From: Spongiactinospora sp. TRM90649
Lineage (GTDB): Bacteria > Actinomycetota > Actinomycetes > Streptosporangiales > Streptosporangiaceae
Reading direction: 5' to 3'
Assembly: GCF_029382225.1 (NCBI RefSeq)
Contig: NZ_JARLTC010000013.1
Coordinates: forward strand, 1-64,000
Length of the DNA stretch: 64,000 nucleotides
This document shows positions 34,645-43,118 of the stretch, piece after piece. The first letter of the stretch is position 1. Every line of letters starts with the position of its first letter. The position numbers were made by a program, and so were the translations under genes. The notes under the pieces were generated by a model that was given only the letters and a program-made list of their open reading frames with translations, did no database searches and had not been told where the DNA came from.

Positions 34645-36069
34645 ATGAACAAGCGATGGTGGGCGCTGGCGGCGGTGACGCTCGGCACGTTCATGACGTA
34701 CCTGGACAACAACGTGGTCAACGTGGCGCTGCCGACCATCCAGCGGGAGATGGGGCTCACGCTGTCCGGGCTGGAGTGGATCGCGAGCGGCTACATCCTG
34801 GTCTTCGCCGGGCTGATGCTGGTCGGCGGCAGGCTCGCCGACGTGTTCGGCGCCCGCAGGATCTTCATGATCGGTCTGGTGGTGTTCACCGCCGCCTCGC
34901 TGGCCGCCGGGCTGGCCGGGAGCGGGGCGGCGCTGATCGCGGCCCGGGCTGTGCAGGGAGTCGGCGCGGCGCTGCTCACCCCCACCTCACTGGCGCTGAT
35001 CTCGCGCAGCTTCCCGGACGCGCGGGAACGCGGCACCGCCGTCGGCATCTGGACGGCCGCGGGGGCACTGTCCATGGCCCTGGGACCGCTGACCGGGGGG
35101 TTCATCAGCGAGAACTGGCACTGGGGATGGATCTTCCTGATCAACGTGCCGATCGGGGTGGGCACGCTGGCGCTGGGGACGTGGGCGCTGCCCGACATCC
35201 GAGACCGGGTACGGCGCAGCCTGGACCTCCCCGGGCTGATCTCGTCCGCGATCGCGCTGTTCGCGCTGACCTTCGCCCTGATCGAGGGTGAGGGCACCGG
35301 CTGGACCTCGGCCCCGATCCTGGCCGCCATGGTGGTCACGGTTGTCGCGGCAGCGGTGTTCGTCGTGGTCGAGCGGCGCGGCACGGAGCCGATGATCGAC
35401 CTGTCGCTGTTCCGCGACCGGGTGTTCGGCGGCGGCGCGCTGGCGATGGGGCTGTGGTCGTTCGGCGTCTTCGGCATCTACTTCTTCAGCGCGCTGTGGC
35501 TGCAGAACGTGCTCGGCTTCACGCCCACCCAGGCGGGCGCGTCGTTCGTCCCGATGGCGCTGACCATGGGCGTGGTCTCGGTGCTTTCGCAGCGGATCGC
35601 CGGGGTGCTCGGCGCGGGCCGTACGGTCGCGATCGGGCTGGCCCTGATGGCCGTCGCGATCTTCGCGCTCTCCCGACCGGGCGCGGGCGCGGACTACGGC
35701 GCGATCCTGCCGTGGTTCCTGGTCTACGCGGTCGGCGGCGGCCTGCTGGTGCCGCTCACCGCCGTGATCCTCGGCGCCCTGCCGGACGGCCGCGCCGGGG
35801 TCGCCTCCGGCGTCCTGAACGTCTCGCGCGAGGTGTTCGGACTGCTCGGCATCACCGTGATGGGCGCGATCCTCACCGCGCGTCAGGCCGCGGGGATCGC
35901 CGGCGGCGCCGCCCCGCTGGACGCCTTCCTGGACGGCTACCAGTTCACGCTCGCCCTGGCCGCGGTGGTGGTGCTGCTGGGCGTGCCGATCGGCCTGGTC
36001 GCCCTGCGGGCGTCCACGACTCCCACCCCCGAGGAGGAGCCGAGGACGCCCGCGAGCGCCGGGGTGTGA
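34645..36069 (+). CDS. DHA2-type MFS drug exporter (14 TM)
   Basis: A 474-aa major facilitator with about 14 transmembrane helices. DHA2 signatures are LDNNVVNVALPTIQREMG in helix 1 (motif D1), GGRLADVFGARRIFMIGL (motif A), and RAVQGVGAALLTPTSLALI (motif B), with motif C around AAGALSMALGPLTGGFI. It should export a hydrophobic or cationic compound using the proton gradient. ATG 34645 has GAGAGG 6 nt upstream; longer readings cross the operator. Regulated by the divergent TetR gene. Confidence 0.92.
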   Translation: MNKRWWALAAVTLGTFMTYLDNNVVNVALPTIQREMGLTLSGLEWIASGYILVFAGLMLVGGRLADVFGARRIFMIGLVVFTAASLAAGLAGSGAALIAARAVQGVGAALLTPTSLALISRSFPDARERGTAVGIWTAAGALSMALGPLTGGFISENWHWGWIFLINVPIGVGTLALGTWALPDIRDRVRRSLDLPGLISSAIALFALTFALIEGEGTGWTSAPILAAMVVTVVAAAVFVVVERRGTEPMIDLSLFRDRVFGGGALAMGLWSFGVFGIYFFSALWLQNVLGFTPTQAGASFVPMALTMGVVSVLSQRIAGVLGAGRTVAIGLALMAVAIFALSRPGAGADYGAILPWFLVYAVGGGLLVPLTAVILGALPDGRAGVASGVLNVSREVFGLLGITVMGAILTARQAAGIAGGAAPLDAFLDGYQFTLALAAVVVLLGVPIGLVALRASTTPTPEEEPRTPASAGV

Positions 36070-36089
36070 CTCCCGGCGCGGGAGCCGGG

Positions 36090-37097
36090 TCAGCGCGCCA
36101 GGTAGCGCTCGCCCAGCTCACGCAGGCGGCGGTGCGCGGCCTGGTAGACCTCCGGCCCGCCCAGGTACGCCTTGGGCAGCTTGGCGACCATCGTGTAGTT
36201 CGCGTCGCACACGTTGCCCACCGGGGCCTCCGCGCCCTGGCTGACGAGTTGGTAGGCGTCCAGCTCGTCGAGGCCGACGAGGGATGCCGACCAGGTCACC
36301 AGGTCGTGCTGGCTGATCCGGTAGGCGTCCTCCAGGGGCCGGGCCGATCCGGTGGACATCAGGTGCTCGTCGTCCTCCAGGCGCGGCCACGGAGTGCCCA
36401 CGCCCTTGATCAGCTCGACCGCCACGACGGTGTTCATCGCGGCCTCCACGCCGGTGCCGCACACCTCGCCGTGCCCCTGGCGGGCGTGGCCGTCACCGAC
36501 GGAGAACAGCCCGCCCTCGACGTTGACGCCGAGGTAGAGGGTGACGCCCGCGCGCAGCTCCGGGGTGTCCATGTTGCCGCCGTGGGCGTCCGGGACGATC
36601 GTCATCCGGGACTCCGACGCGGCCGGGGCCACCCCCACGGTGCCGTGCATCGGGTCGAGCGGCAGCTCCACGGTGAAGTCGCCCCGCGAGGCGCGGTAGC
36701 GGACCGTCCGCTTGGCCGCGTCCACCTCGTAGACCCACACCCGCTCTTCGAGCGGCTGGTGCAGCATCGCCGTGGTGTGCGTGGCGGTGAGCGCGCCGAA
36801 GTGCGGGAACGTCGTGGAGACGCCGTAGTCCCGGGCGGGCTCGATGGACACGAAGTGCAGCGCCAGCGTGTCGCCCGGCTCGGCCCCCTCCACGTGGAAG
36901 GGACCGGTCACCGGGTTCAGATATGGGAACTCGCACACCTGCGAGGGAAGGTCGCCCGGCCCGCGCACCCGGCCGCCGAAGCAGTCCTCGGTGAATATCT
37001 CCAGAACAGTGCCCGGCGTCACCCGTGCGACGGCCGCGCGGCCGCCGAAGGTATAGGACAGCTCCTCCGGAGTGGGCTGGTAGGACACAACGTTCAC
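36090..37097 (-). CDS. Acetamidase/formamidase family amidohydrolase
   Basis: A 335-aa FmdA/AmdA-family enzyme hydrolysing small amides such as formamide or acetamide to acid and ammonia. Features are FTEDCFGGRVRGPGDLP, NPVTGPFHVEGAEPGDTLALHF, IVPDAHGGNMD, LYLGVNVEGGLFSVGDGHARQGHGEVCGTGVE (metal/substrate region) and NVCDANYTMVAKLPK. GTG 37097 shares a base with the permease stop (TAGTG), so the two genes are translationally coupled. The whole set points to uptake and breakdown of a small amide as nitrogen source. Confidence 0.92.
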   Translation of the reverse strand: MNVVSYQPTPEELSYTFGGRAAVARVTPGTVLEIFTEDCFGGRVRGPGDLPSQVCEFPYLNPVTGPFHVEGAEPGDTLALHFVSIEPARDYGVSTTFPHFGALTATHTTAMLHQPLEERVWVYEVDAAKRTVRYRASRGDFTVELPLDPMHGTVGVAPAASESRMTIVPDAHGGNMDTPELRAGVTLYLGVNVEGGLFSVGDGHARQGHGEVCGTGVEAAMNTVVAVELIKGVGTPWPRLEDDEHLMSTGSARPLEDAYRISQHDLVTWSASLVGLDELDAYQLVSQGAEAPVGNVCDANYTMVAKLPKAYLGGPEVYQAAHRRLRELGERYLAR

Positions 37098-38518
37098 TAC
37101 ACGGTCTCCTTGACGTTGTCGCTGGCCGGCAGCGTGGGGCGGCGGCCCAGCAGGTAAACCACGAGCAGCACGATCGCGCCGATGCCGAGCCAGATGAAGC
37201 CCAGCACCTGGGCCGCGACCTGCGCGTTGATGACGACGTACAGCAGGATGAGGAACCCGATCGCCGGGGCGATCAGGTGCGCCCAGTAGTTGCGGCTGCG
37301 CTGCCGTACGAAGTAGTGCACGACCACCGATACGTGCAGGATCAGGAAGGCGCTCATCGCGCCGAAGTTGACCAGCGACGCGATCAGCGGGATGCCGTTG
37401 GCCTGGGTGCTGAGGTAGATGCCGAGCACCAGCGAGATCCCGGCGACCAGGAAGGTCGCGTTGACCGGCACCTTGCGCTTGGGGTGCACCTTGGCGAGGG
37501 CGCGGGGGAGCTGGCCGTCGCGGCCCATCGCGAACAGCAGCCGGGAGGTGGCCGCCTGGGCCACCAGGGAGTTGGCGAAGCCCCAGGCCACAGCGGTGGC
37601 GACGGCGGTCAGCACGCCGAGCCAGGGACCGCCCGCGTAGGCGGCGGTGTCGTAGAAGGCCGAGCCCGCGGGGTCGCCCTCCGCCAGGAGCTTCTCCCGG
37701 TCGGGGGTCAGCAACGCGGCGACCCAGGTCTGCGCGATGAACAGCAGACCGGCAGCGCCGAGCGCGTAGATCATCGAACGGCCGAGCTTGCGGGCGTCCT
37801 CACGGCTCTCCTCGGCGAGCATCGAGATGCCGTCGAAGCCCAGGAAGGACAGCACCGCGGTGGCCACCGCGCCGAACACCAGCGCCCAGGAGAAGGTCGC
37901 CGAGTCGAACAGCGGGCTCAGCAGGTCGCCGTGCCCCTTGCCCTGGAGCAGCGCGCCGATCCCGATCACCAGGAAGATCGCCAGCACGATCAGCTCGGCG
38001 ACCAGCATGATCCGGTTGGTCCGAGCGGTCATCTTGATGCCGAAGTAGTTGACCGCCGTGTTGAGCACGACGAATCCGATCAGCCACACCCACATCGGGA
38101 TGCCCGGCACGGAGGCCGCCATCGCGGCGCTCGCCACCAGGTAGAGCAGCGCGGGCACCAGCACGTAGTCGAGCAGGATGACCCATCCGGCCATGAATCC
38201 GACGGGGGCGGCGATGCCGCGGCCGGTGTATGTGTAGACCGAGCCCGCCATCGGGAAGGCGCGGGCCATCTGCGCGTACGACAGGGCGGTGAAGGCCATC
38301 GCGATCATGCCGACGATGTAGGCCAGGGCCACCATGCCGCCGGAGATCTGGAAGACGCTACCGAAGATCCCGAAGGGGGCGATGGGGACCATGAAGATCA
38401 GGCCATAGATCAACAGGTCGGTGAAGGTGAGCGATCGGCGGAGCTCCTGCTTGTAGCCGAAGCGTTCGATCCCTGGCTCGGAGGACGCTGAAGCCGAGGG
38501 CTCGGAAGGTGAGGACAT
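37097..38518 (-). CDS. APC-superfamily permease for an amino acid or amide
   Basis: A 473-aa transporter with about 12 helices. It begins with a Ser-rich tail (SSPSEPSASASSEPG), then LRRSLTFTDLLIYGLIFMVPIAPFGIFG typical of the APC helix 1, and SYAQMARAFPMAGSVYTYTGRGI. A conserved GFDGISMLAEESRED loop lies in the middle. ATG 38518 is chosen because the family starts soon after; an in-frame start at 38608 adds 30 unrelated residues. It is upstream of and coupled to the amidase gene, so its substrate is probably an amide or related compound. Confidence 0.88.
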   Translation of the reverse strand: MSSPSEPSASASSEPGIERFGYKQELRRSLTFTDLLIYGLIFMVPIAPFGIFGSVFQISGGMVALAYIVGMIAMAFTALSYAQMARAFPMAGSVYTYTGRGIAAPVGFMAGWVILLDYVLVPALLYLVASAAMAASVPGIPMWVWLIGFVVLNTAVNYFGIKMTARTNRIMLVAELIVLAIFLVIGIGALLQGKGHGDLLSPLFDSATFSWALVFGAVATAVLSFLGFDGISMLAEESREDARKLGRSMIYALGAAGLLFIAQTWVAALLTPDREKLLAEGDPAGSAFYDTAAYAGGPWLGVLTAVATAVAWGFANSLVAQAATSRLLFAMGRDGQLPRALAKVHPKRKVPVNATFLVAGISLVLGIYLSTQANGIPLIASLVNFGAMSAFLILHVSVVVHYFVRQRSRNYWAHLIAPAIGFLILLYVVINAQVAAQVLGFIWLGIGAIVLLVVYLLGRRPTLPASDNVKETV

Positions 38519-38671
38519 GTTCACGGCTCTTTCTCGCTTGGGGGGCGCAGCCGTACGATATGTCCCACGAGTTCGGATGCAGAAGTTTTCTCTTGAAAAT
38601 TTACTCATCTGAAGTATCCCCGGAGCAGGTCAGACGCTCCAGCCCCCGGCCGCTCAGGCGCTACGGGCCCC

Positions 38672-39754
38672 TCAGGCAGAGGTGAGCACGTCGAACTCCA
38701 GGCCGTTGGCCCGGCCGACGTAGATGCGCTGCCGTACATGCCGGGCGTTCAGCGTGAGCTGCCCCCGACCGGTGCTTATCACCGTGCCGTCCGCCACCGC
38801 CTCGATCGCCGGTACGGCGGCGGCCCCGGCACGCGCCACCAGCGCCGACATCATCAGCACGCCCTCGTAGCCCCCGTGCCCGTGCGCGCTCAGCATGGGC
38901 GCGTCCACGCCGAACCGGCGGACGTAACGCTCCCCGAAGGCGAGGCCGGCGTCGGTGGGCACCGACTCGAAGAAGCCCATCGTGGCGTACAGCTCGCCGG
39001 TGGAGTCGCCGCCGACCGCCAGGAGCCCGTGCTCCTCCAGCGCCCCGCACAGCCGCGCGCAGCGCAGCCCGGCCGCCGTGAACGCCCGGTTGAACGCGAC
39101 CAGGTCGCTGCCGATCAGGTTGAGCAGCACCGCGTCGGGCCGCAGCCCCGCCAGCAGCTCCACGATCCTGGCCATCTCGGTCTCGCCCGCGCCGCACGGC
39201 ACCAGCCGCTCGCCCACGACCAGCGCCGATCTCGACAGCAGGTGCTCGCGGGCCGAGACGTGGACCAGGCGCGGCCAGACGTAGTCGTTGCCCAGCAGCA
39301 CCCAGCGCCGCGCCCGGCGATGCGTGATCAGCCAGTCGACGCCCGGACCCACCTGGCGAGAGGCGGGCTCGCCCATGAAGTAGACCCCGGGCGTGCGCGA
39401 ACCGCCCTCGTAGGGAGGCGTGTAGACGTAGGGGGCCGCGCCGCCGAGCGCCCGCTCGACGGCCAGGCGCACGTCGCTCGCGTGCGTGCCCACGACGGCC
39501 TGCACCGCGTCCGCCTTGACCAGGCCGGACACCTCAAGCGCGACCTCGGCCGGGGAACGCCCGCCGTCGACCAACACCAGTTCGATCGGTTTGCCGAGTA
39601 GCCCGCCCCGGTCGTTGACCTCGGTGGCCGCGAGGGACGCGCAGTTGATGACACTGGGCCCGAGCATGCCGAGAACCCCGGAAACCGGTGCCACAAGGGC
39701 GATCCGGAACGCGTCGGTCCTCAGCAGGTGCGCTTCCAAGGGCTCGATGACCAC
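38672..39754 (-). CDS. Cytoplasmic AmiC-like ligand-binding protein (Peripla_BP type 1 fold)
   Basis: A 360-aa protein of the periplasmic-binding-protein type I family, close to AmiC/UrtA-like amide and urea binders: FRIALVAPVSGVLGMLGPSVINCASLAATEVNDRGGLLGKPIELVLVDGG, then AVVGTHASD, NDYVWPR and SAHGHGGYEGVLM. It has no signal peptide or lipobox, so it stays in the cytoplasm and is more likely a sensor than a transport component. No ABC transporter genes and no AmiR-type antiterminator are adjacent. GTG 39754 lies 5 nt after a TACTCT -10 box, suggesting a leaderless message. Its stop is 153 bp before the permease start, in the same direction. Confidence 0.82.
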   Translation of the reverse strand: MVIEPLEAHLLRTDAFRIALVAPVSGVLGMLGPSVINCASLAATEVNDRGGLLGKPIELVLVDGGRSPAEVALEVSGLVKADAVQAVVGTHASDVRLAVERALGGAAPYVYTPPYEGGSRTPGVYFMGEPASRQVGPGVDWLITHRRARRWVLLGNDYVWPRLVHVSAREHLLSRSALVVGERLVPCGAGETEMARIVELLAGLRPDAVLLNLIGSDLVAFNRAFTAAGLRCARLCGALEEHGLLAVGGDSTGELYATMGFFESVPTDAGLAFGERYVRRFGVDAPMLSAHGHGGYEGVLMMSALVARAGAAAVPAIEAVADGTVISTGRGQLTLNARHVRQRIYVGRANGLEFDVLTSA

Positions 39755-39760
39755 ATGTCA

Positions 39761-39781
39761 GAGTATCCTCTTTGGGTACTC
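39761..39781. promoter_or_regulatory. Candidate MarR operator between the AmiC-like and marR genes
   Basis: GAGTATCC-N5-GGGTACTC is an inverted repeat with 8-bp arms and one mismatch. It overlaps the likely -10 box of the AmiC-like gene and precedes the marR ribosome-binding site, so one protein bound here would control both divergent genes. Confidence 0.65.
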
Positions 39782-39801
39782 CCGAAAGAAAGGAGTCCGT
39801 A

Positions 39802-40266
39802 GTGCTGACGGAGTCCTCGGCCACATCCCTTCAACGTCCGGCGTCCGGGCTCAACTCCTCCCTCGCCTACCTACTCAGCAGGGCCGAGCGCGCCGTGAAT
39901 CGCGGACTGGCCGCGGCACTCGTCCACGAAGACGTCTCCATCGAGCACTGGCGCATCCTGCAGGCCCTCGCCGACGGCCGCGGGCACTCCATGGGCGACC
40001 TCGCCGAGGCCGCGCTGATGCCGCACCCGACTCTCACCAAAGCGGTGGACCGGCTGGTCGACCGTGCTCTCGTCTATCGTGGGCACGACCCCTCCGACCG
40101 CCGCCGTGTGGCCGTCTTCCTCGGCGCCCGGGGCATGAACCTGCTGGCCAGGCTGGAAGCCGGGCTCAGCGAGCACCACCGCGCGATCATGGCCGCGTAC
40201 GGCGCGGAGAGCACCGAGTCGCTGATGCGCGATCTGGAGATCCTGGTCCGCGACCTGGAGGCGTAG
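39802..40266 (+). CDS. MarR-family regulator
   Basis: A 154-aa winged-helix regulator: LAYLLSRAERAVNRGLAAAL at the dimer helix, then ISIEHW-like (VSIEHWRILQALADGRGHSMGDLAEAALMPHPTLTKAVDRLVDRALVYRGHDPSDRRRVAVFL) helix-turn-helix and wing. GTG 39802 has AAAGGAG upstream. It is divergent from the amide locus and the intergenic inverted repeat makes it the likely regulator of that locus. A short hairpin (CCCGCC-GCGA-GGCGGG, 40361-40376) further downstream may end its transcript. Confidence 0.88.
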   Translation: MLTESSATSLQRPASGLNSSLAYLLSRAERAVNRGLAAALVHEDVSIEHWRILQALADGRGHSMGDLAEAALMPHPTLTKAVDRLVDRALVYRGHDPSDRRRVAVFLGARGMNLLARLEAGLSEHHRAIMAAYGAESTESLMRDLEILVRDLEA

Positions 40267-40389
40267 GCACACCCGAGGACGCCCAGGGATGACCGAGGGT
40301 ACGGCCAGCCCCATCCTGGCCGGATCCTTTCCCGTATTGGCCCTCCGGCCACTGGTGACACCCGCCGCGAGGCGGGCAGGCTTTCCAGC

Positions 40390-41397
40390 ATGACGATCCC
40401 TAGTGACCCGGTCTCCGACAGCCCGGCGGCGACCATGCTCGCGATCAGCCAGGACACCTTCGGGGGCCCGGAGGTGCTCAAGCCGGTACGGCTGCCGCGT
40501 CCCGAGCCCGGCCCGACCGAGGTGCTGGTCCGTGTGCACGCCGCGGGCGTCAACCCGACCGACTGGAAGCACCGCGCGGGCGGGGGCATGCTCGGCCGCC
40601 CGCCGTTCGTGCTCGGCTGGGACGTCTCCGGGGTCGTCGAGGCCGTGGGCCTCGGGGTCACCCTCTACCGGCCGGGCGACGAGGTGTACGGCATGCTCCG
40701 TTACCCGTTCGGCAACGGCGCGTACGCCGAGTACGTGACGGCCCCGGCCCGCACGTTCGCCGCCAAGCCCGCCGTCCTCGACCACGTCCACGCGGCGGCC
40801 CTCCCCCTCGCCGCCCTCACCGCCTGGCAGGCCCTCGTGGACACCGCACGGGTCACGAGCGGCCGGCGGGTGCTGATCCACGCCGCCGCCGGAGGCGTCG
40901 GCCACCTGGCCGTCCAGATCGCCAAGGCGCGCGGCGCCCACGTCATCGGCACGGCCAGTGCCGCCAAACACGATTTCCTGCGCGGCCTGGGCGCCGACGA
41001 GCTGATCGACTACCGCACCCAGGACTTCACCGAGGTCGCCAAGGACCTCGACGCCGTGATCGACACCATCGGCGGCGACTACGGCCCCCGCTCCCTGCGC
41101 GCCCTCCGCCCGGGCGGCGTGCACGTCTCCCTGGTGCTCTCCGACCTCGCCGACGACCTCCCCGCCCAGGCCCGCGCCCTCGGCGTCCGCACCCATGCCA
41201 TGCTCGTCGAACCCGACCACGCCGCCCTCAAGGCCCTCACGGCCCTCGCCACCGCCCACCGCCTCACCCCCGCCATCGCCGCCGTCCTCCCCCTCTCCGA
41301 GGCCCCCGAAGCCCACCGCCTCGGCGAATCCGCCCACACCACCGGCAAGATCGTCCTCGATCTGCGCGATCAGCGGATGCCGGAGCGGCGGGCGTAG
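40390..41397 (+). CDS. NADP-dependent quinone-oxidoreductase-like MDR family enzyme
   Basis: A 335-aa zinc-independent medium-chain dehydrogenase/reductase. The N-terminal GroES-like part has HAAGVNPTDWKHRAGGG and GWDVSGVVEAVG; the Rossmann part has VLIHAAAGGVGHLAVQIAKARGAHVIGTASA. No zinc ligands are present. It may reduce quinones or reactive enones. The start ATG 40390 or the in-frame ATG 40435 (MLAISQDTFGG) are both possible. The last 28 bp overlap the end of the convergent PIN gene. Codon use is extremely C-rich in the last third. Confidence 0.87.
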   Translation: MTIPSDPVSDSPAATMLAISQDTFGGPEVLKPVRLPRPEPGPTEVLVRVHAAGVNPTDWKHRAGGGMLGRPPFVLGWDVSGVVEAVGLGVTLYRPGDEVYGMLRYPFGNGAYAEYVTAPARTFAAKPAVLDHVHAAALPLAALTAWQALVDTARVTSGRRVLIHAAAGGVGHLAVQIAKARGAHVIGTASAAKHDFLRGLGADELIDYRTQDFTEVAKDLDAVIDTIGGDYGPRSLRALRPGGVHVSLVLSDLADDLPAQARALGVRTHAMLVEPDHAALKALTALATAHRLTPAIAAVLPLSEAPEAHRLGESAHTTGKIVLDLRDQRMPERRA

Positions 41398-41924
41398 GAG
41401 AGGAAGCCGGTTCCGTCACACGGCAGCCGCATGCCGGTCGCGATCAGGGCGTCGATGATGTTGCCGGCGCCCACCTCACTGAGTTTGCCCTCGCGGCAGG
41501 CGATGGCGAGCAGCCATACGGTCCCGTGAACCTCCAGGCCGTAGCTTCTCGCCACCGCGACGGCCTCACGATCATCGGTGATCGCGATCGCCCCGGACGT
41601 CTCGGCGACGCAGAACACGCTGGCCTCGCCCAGATTCCGCTGGGATGACCCGATGCGCTGCTGCCATGCGACGAGAGACCTGAGCTCCTCGATCGACTCC
41701 AGGCGCTCGACCCCGAGCCAGTCGGCGTCCAGGATGTGCCGGAGCAGCGGATGCTTGTCGAGGCCTGTGCGCAGTTCGTCCCGGATGATGCTGGTGGTCA
41801 GGCAGTTCTCTCCGACGAGGAGATCGCGCAGTACGTCGAGGCGTTCGGCCCGGGCGAAGTGGCTGAGGCAGGTGGCGTCGAAGACCAGGGCCCGGTGCGG
41901 GAATGAACCGGATGAACCGCTCAC
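41370..41924 (-). CDS. PIN-domain RNase-like protein paired with an Xre-ImmA protein
   Basis: A 184-aa protein with a PIN fold. The expected acidic residues are present: Asp16 in ALVFDATCLSHFARAERLDVL, Glu in SIIRDELRTG, Glu in LGEASVFCVAE and Asp in AITDDREAVAVA. This supports a single-strand ribonuclease or a nuclease-derived toxin. GTG 41924 overlaps the stop of the Xre-ImmA gene by 4 nt (GTGA), so the two are translationally coupled. The usual small antitoxin gene is absent; the upstream Xre protein may take that role. Confidence 0.85.
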   Translation of the reverse strand: MSGSSGSFPHRALVFDATCLSHFARAERLDVLRDLLVGENCLTTSIIRDELRTGLDKHPLLRHILDADWLGVERLESIEELRSLVAWQQRIGSSQRNLGEASVFCVAETSGAIAITDDREAVAVARSYGLEVHGTVWLLAIACREGKLSEVGAGNIIDALIATGMRLPCDGTGFLSYARRSGIR

Positions 41925-43036
41925 AGCTCGTCGCCCGGGTCGTCGCGCGGCGGCAGGTCGCTTTCCTTGATCTGCTTGCGCATCAGCTCCACCGCCCGGG
42001 CCGTCGTGATACGTCGCCCGCTGAGCGAGTTCATGACGGCATGCGCGAAACTCGGCGGAACCCGCACCGACTCCAGGTCGGGCTGGGGAGCCCAGCCCAC
42101 GGCCTCCATCAGCTCGGCGTAGGTCGGGTTCCGCTTTCGCATGCTCGTGGCCGACTCCTTGCCGATCACCCCGGCGACCATGGCCTGGCGAACGGCCAGT
42201 GACCAGGATGTCCGGTACTCGGCCGCCAGCACCACCAGATTTTCGCGCTCGGAGGCGTTCCCCGCGGCGAAGCGCTGCGTCACCGCGTCGGTCGGCAGCA
42301 GCAGCTCGGCCGCGAAAGCGTCGATCACGGCCTCCCGCTCGGACCTCGACGCGTGCAGGCCGAGATCGGCGGAGTACTCGTCTCCGATGACCATATGGCC
42401 AAGTTCGTGGGCCGCTGTCGCGCGTCGCCGTCCGGGATCGGAGTGGTAGCTGACCACTGCCACGGCCAGGCCGTCGTCGATCATGGACGCGCCTTCGCCG
42501 GGCGTCTCGACGACCGCCACCAACTGCCCCAGTCGCTCGCACAGGCTCATCAGCGAGCTGATCGGGCCGAGCCGGAGCCTCCGCGCCTTTCTGACCCACC
42601 GGGCCGCGACCCTGGCCGTCTCGGCGTCCTCGACCGGGTCGGGGTAGCGCACCGGTGGCCGGCAGCTCAACTCGCCCAGCTCCATCAACTGCCGGACGTC
42701 CGACAGCCAGGTGGAGAGCGCCACCTCAAGCCGGAAGGACTGACGAGTCGCATCGGTCGCCGTGTCGTCGGCCACCTCGCTCCGGCGCGACATCACCTTC
42801 GCCGGGGGTGACAGGAAATAGGCCAATGGGACATTTAAGACCGCCGACAGTTTGGCCAGTTCCAGAGCGTCCACCCGCCTGACGCCCGACTCGATTTTCA
42901 CGATCATCGTGCGATCGAGGCGGAGGGCCGAGGCGAGCTGTTCCTGGGACATGTCTGCCGCGATCCGACATTCGCGCACCCGGTCGCCGACGTCCGCCCA
43001 CTCACCGGCATCCTTCATAGTGCGATATTCGCACAC
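41921..43036 (-). CDS. Xre-type regulator fused to an ImmA/IrrE metallopeptidase domain
   Basis: A 371-aa protein from GTG 43036. Residues about 16-75 form an Xre helix-turn-helix (VGDRVRECRIAADMSQEQLASALRLDRTMIVKIESG). The middle is variable. Residues about 175-265 form the ImmA/IrrE zinc peptidase domain with HELGH at 210-214 and a downstream acidic residue set (SADLGLHASRSEREAVIDAFAAELLLP). GTG 43036 is preferred because AGGTGAA precedes it; ATG 43018 lacks a site but would leave the inverted repeat 43020-43034 entirely upstream. Such proteins cleave their partner repressors or act as antitoxins; here the downstream partner is a PIN protein. Confidence 0.87.
   Translation of the reverse strand: MCEYRTMKDAGEWADVGDRVRECRIAADMSQEQLASALRLDRTMIVKIESGVRRVDALELAKLSAVLNVPLAYFLSPPAKVMSRRSEVADDTATDATRQSFRLEVALSTWLSDVRQLMELGELSCRPPVRYPDPVEDAETARVAARWVRKARRLRLGPISSLMSLCERLGQLVAVVETPGEGASMIDDGLAVAVVSYHSDPGRRRATAAHELGHMVIGDEYSADLGLHASRSEREAVIDAFAAELLLPTDAVTQRFAAGNASERENLVVLAAEYRTSWSLAVRQAMVAGVIGKESATSMRKRNPTYAELMEAVGWAPQPDLESVRVPPSFAHAVMNSLSGRRITTARAVELMRKQIKESDLPPRDDPGDEL
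43020..43034. promoter_or_regulatory. Inverted repeat at the start of the Xre-ImmA gene
   Basis: GTGCGA-TAT-TCGCAC is a perfect 6-bp inverted repeat overlapping the first codons of the gene (or lying directly before ATG 43018). It is a good candidate for autorepression by the Xre domain. Confidence 0.6.
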
Positions 43037-43118
43037 GCCGCTTCACCTGCCAGGATCCCCGAATCAATCGTTATCTGCACGCGACCAGGTATTCGGATTC
43101 CCTATACCCGCGCGCGGG

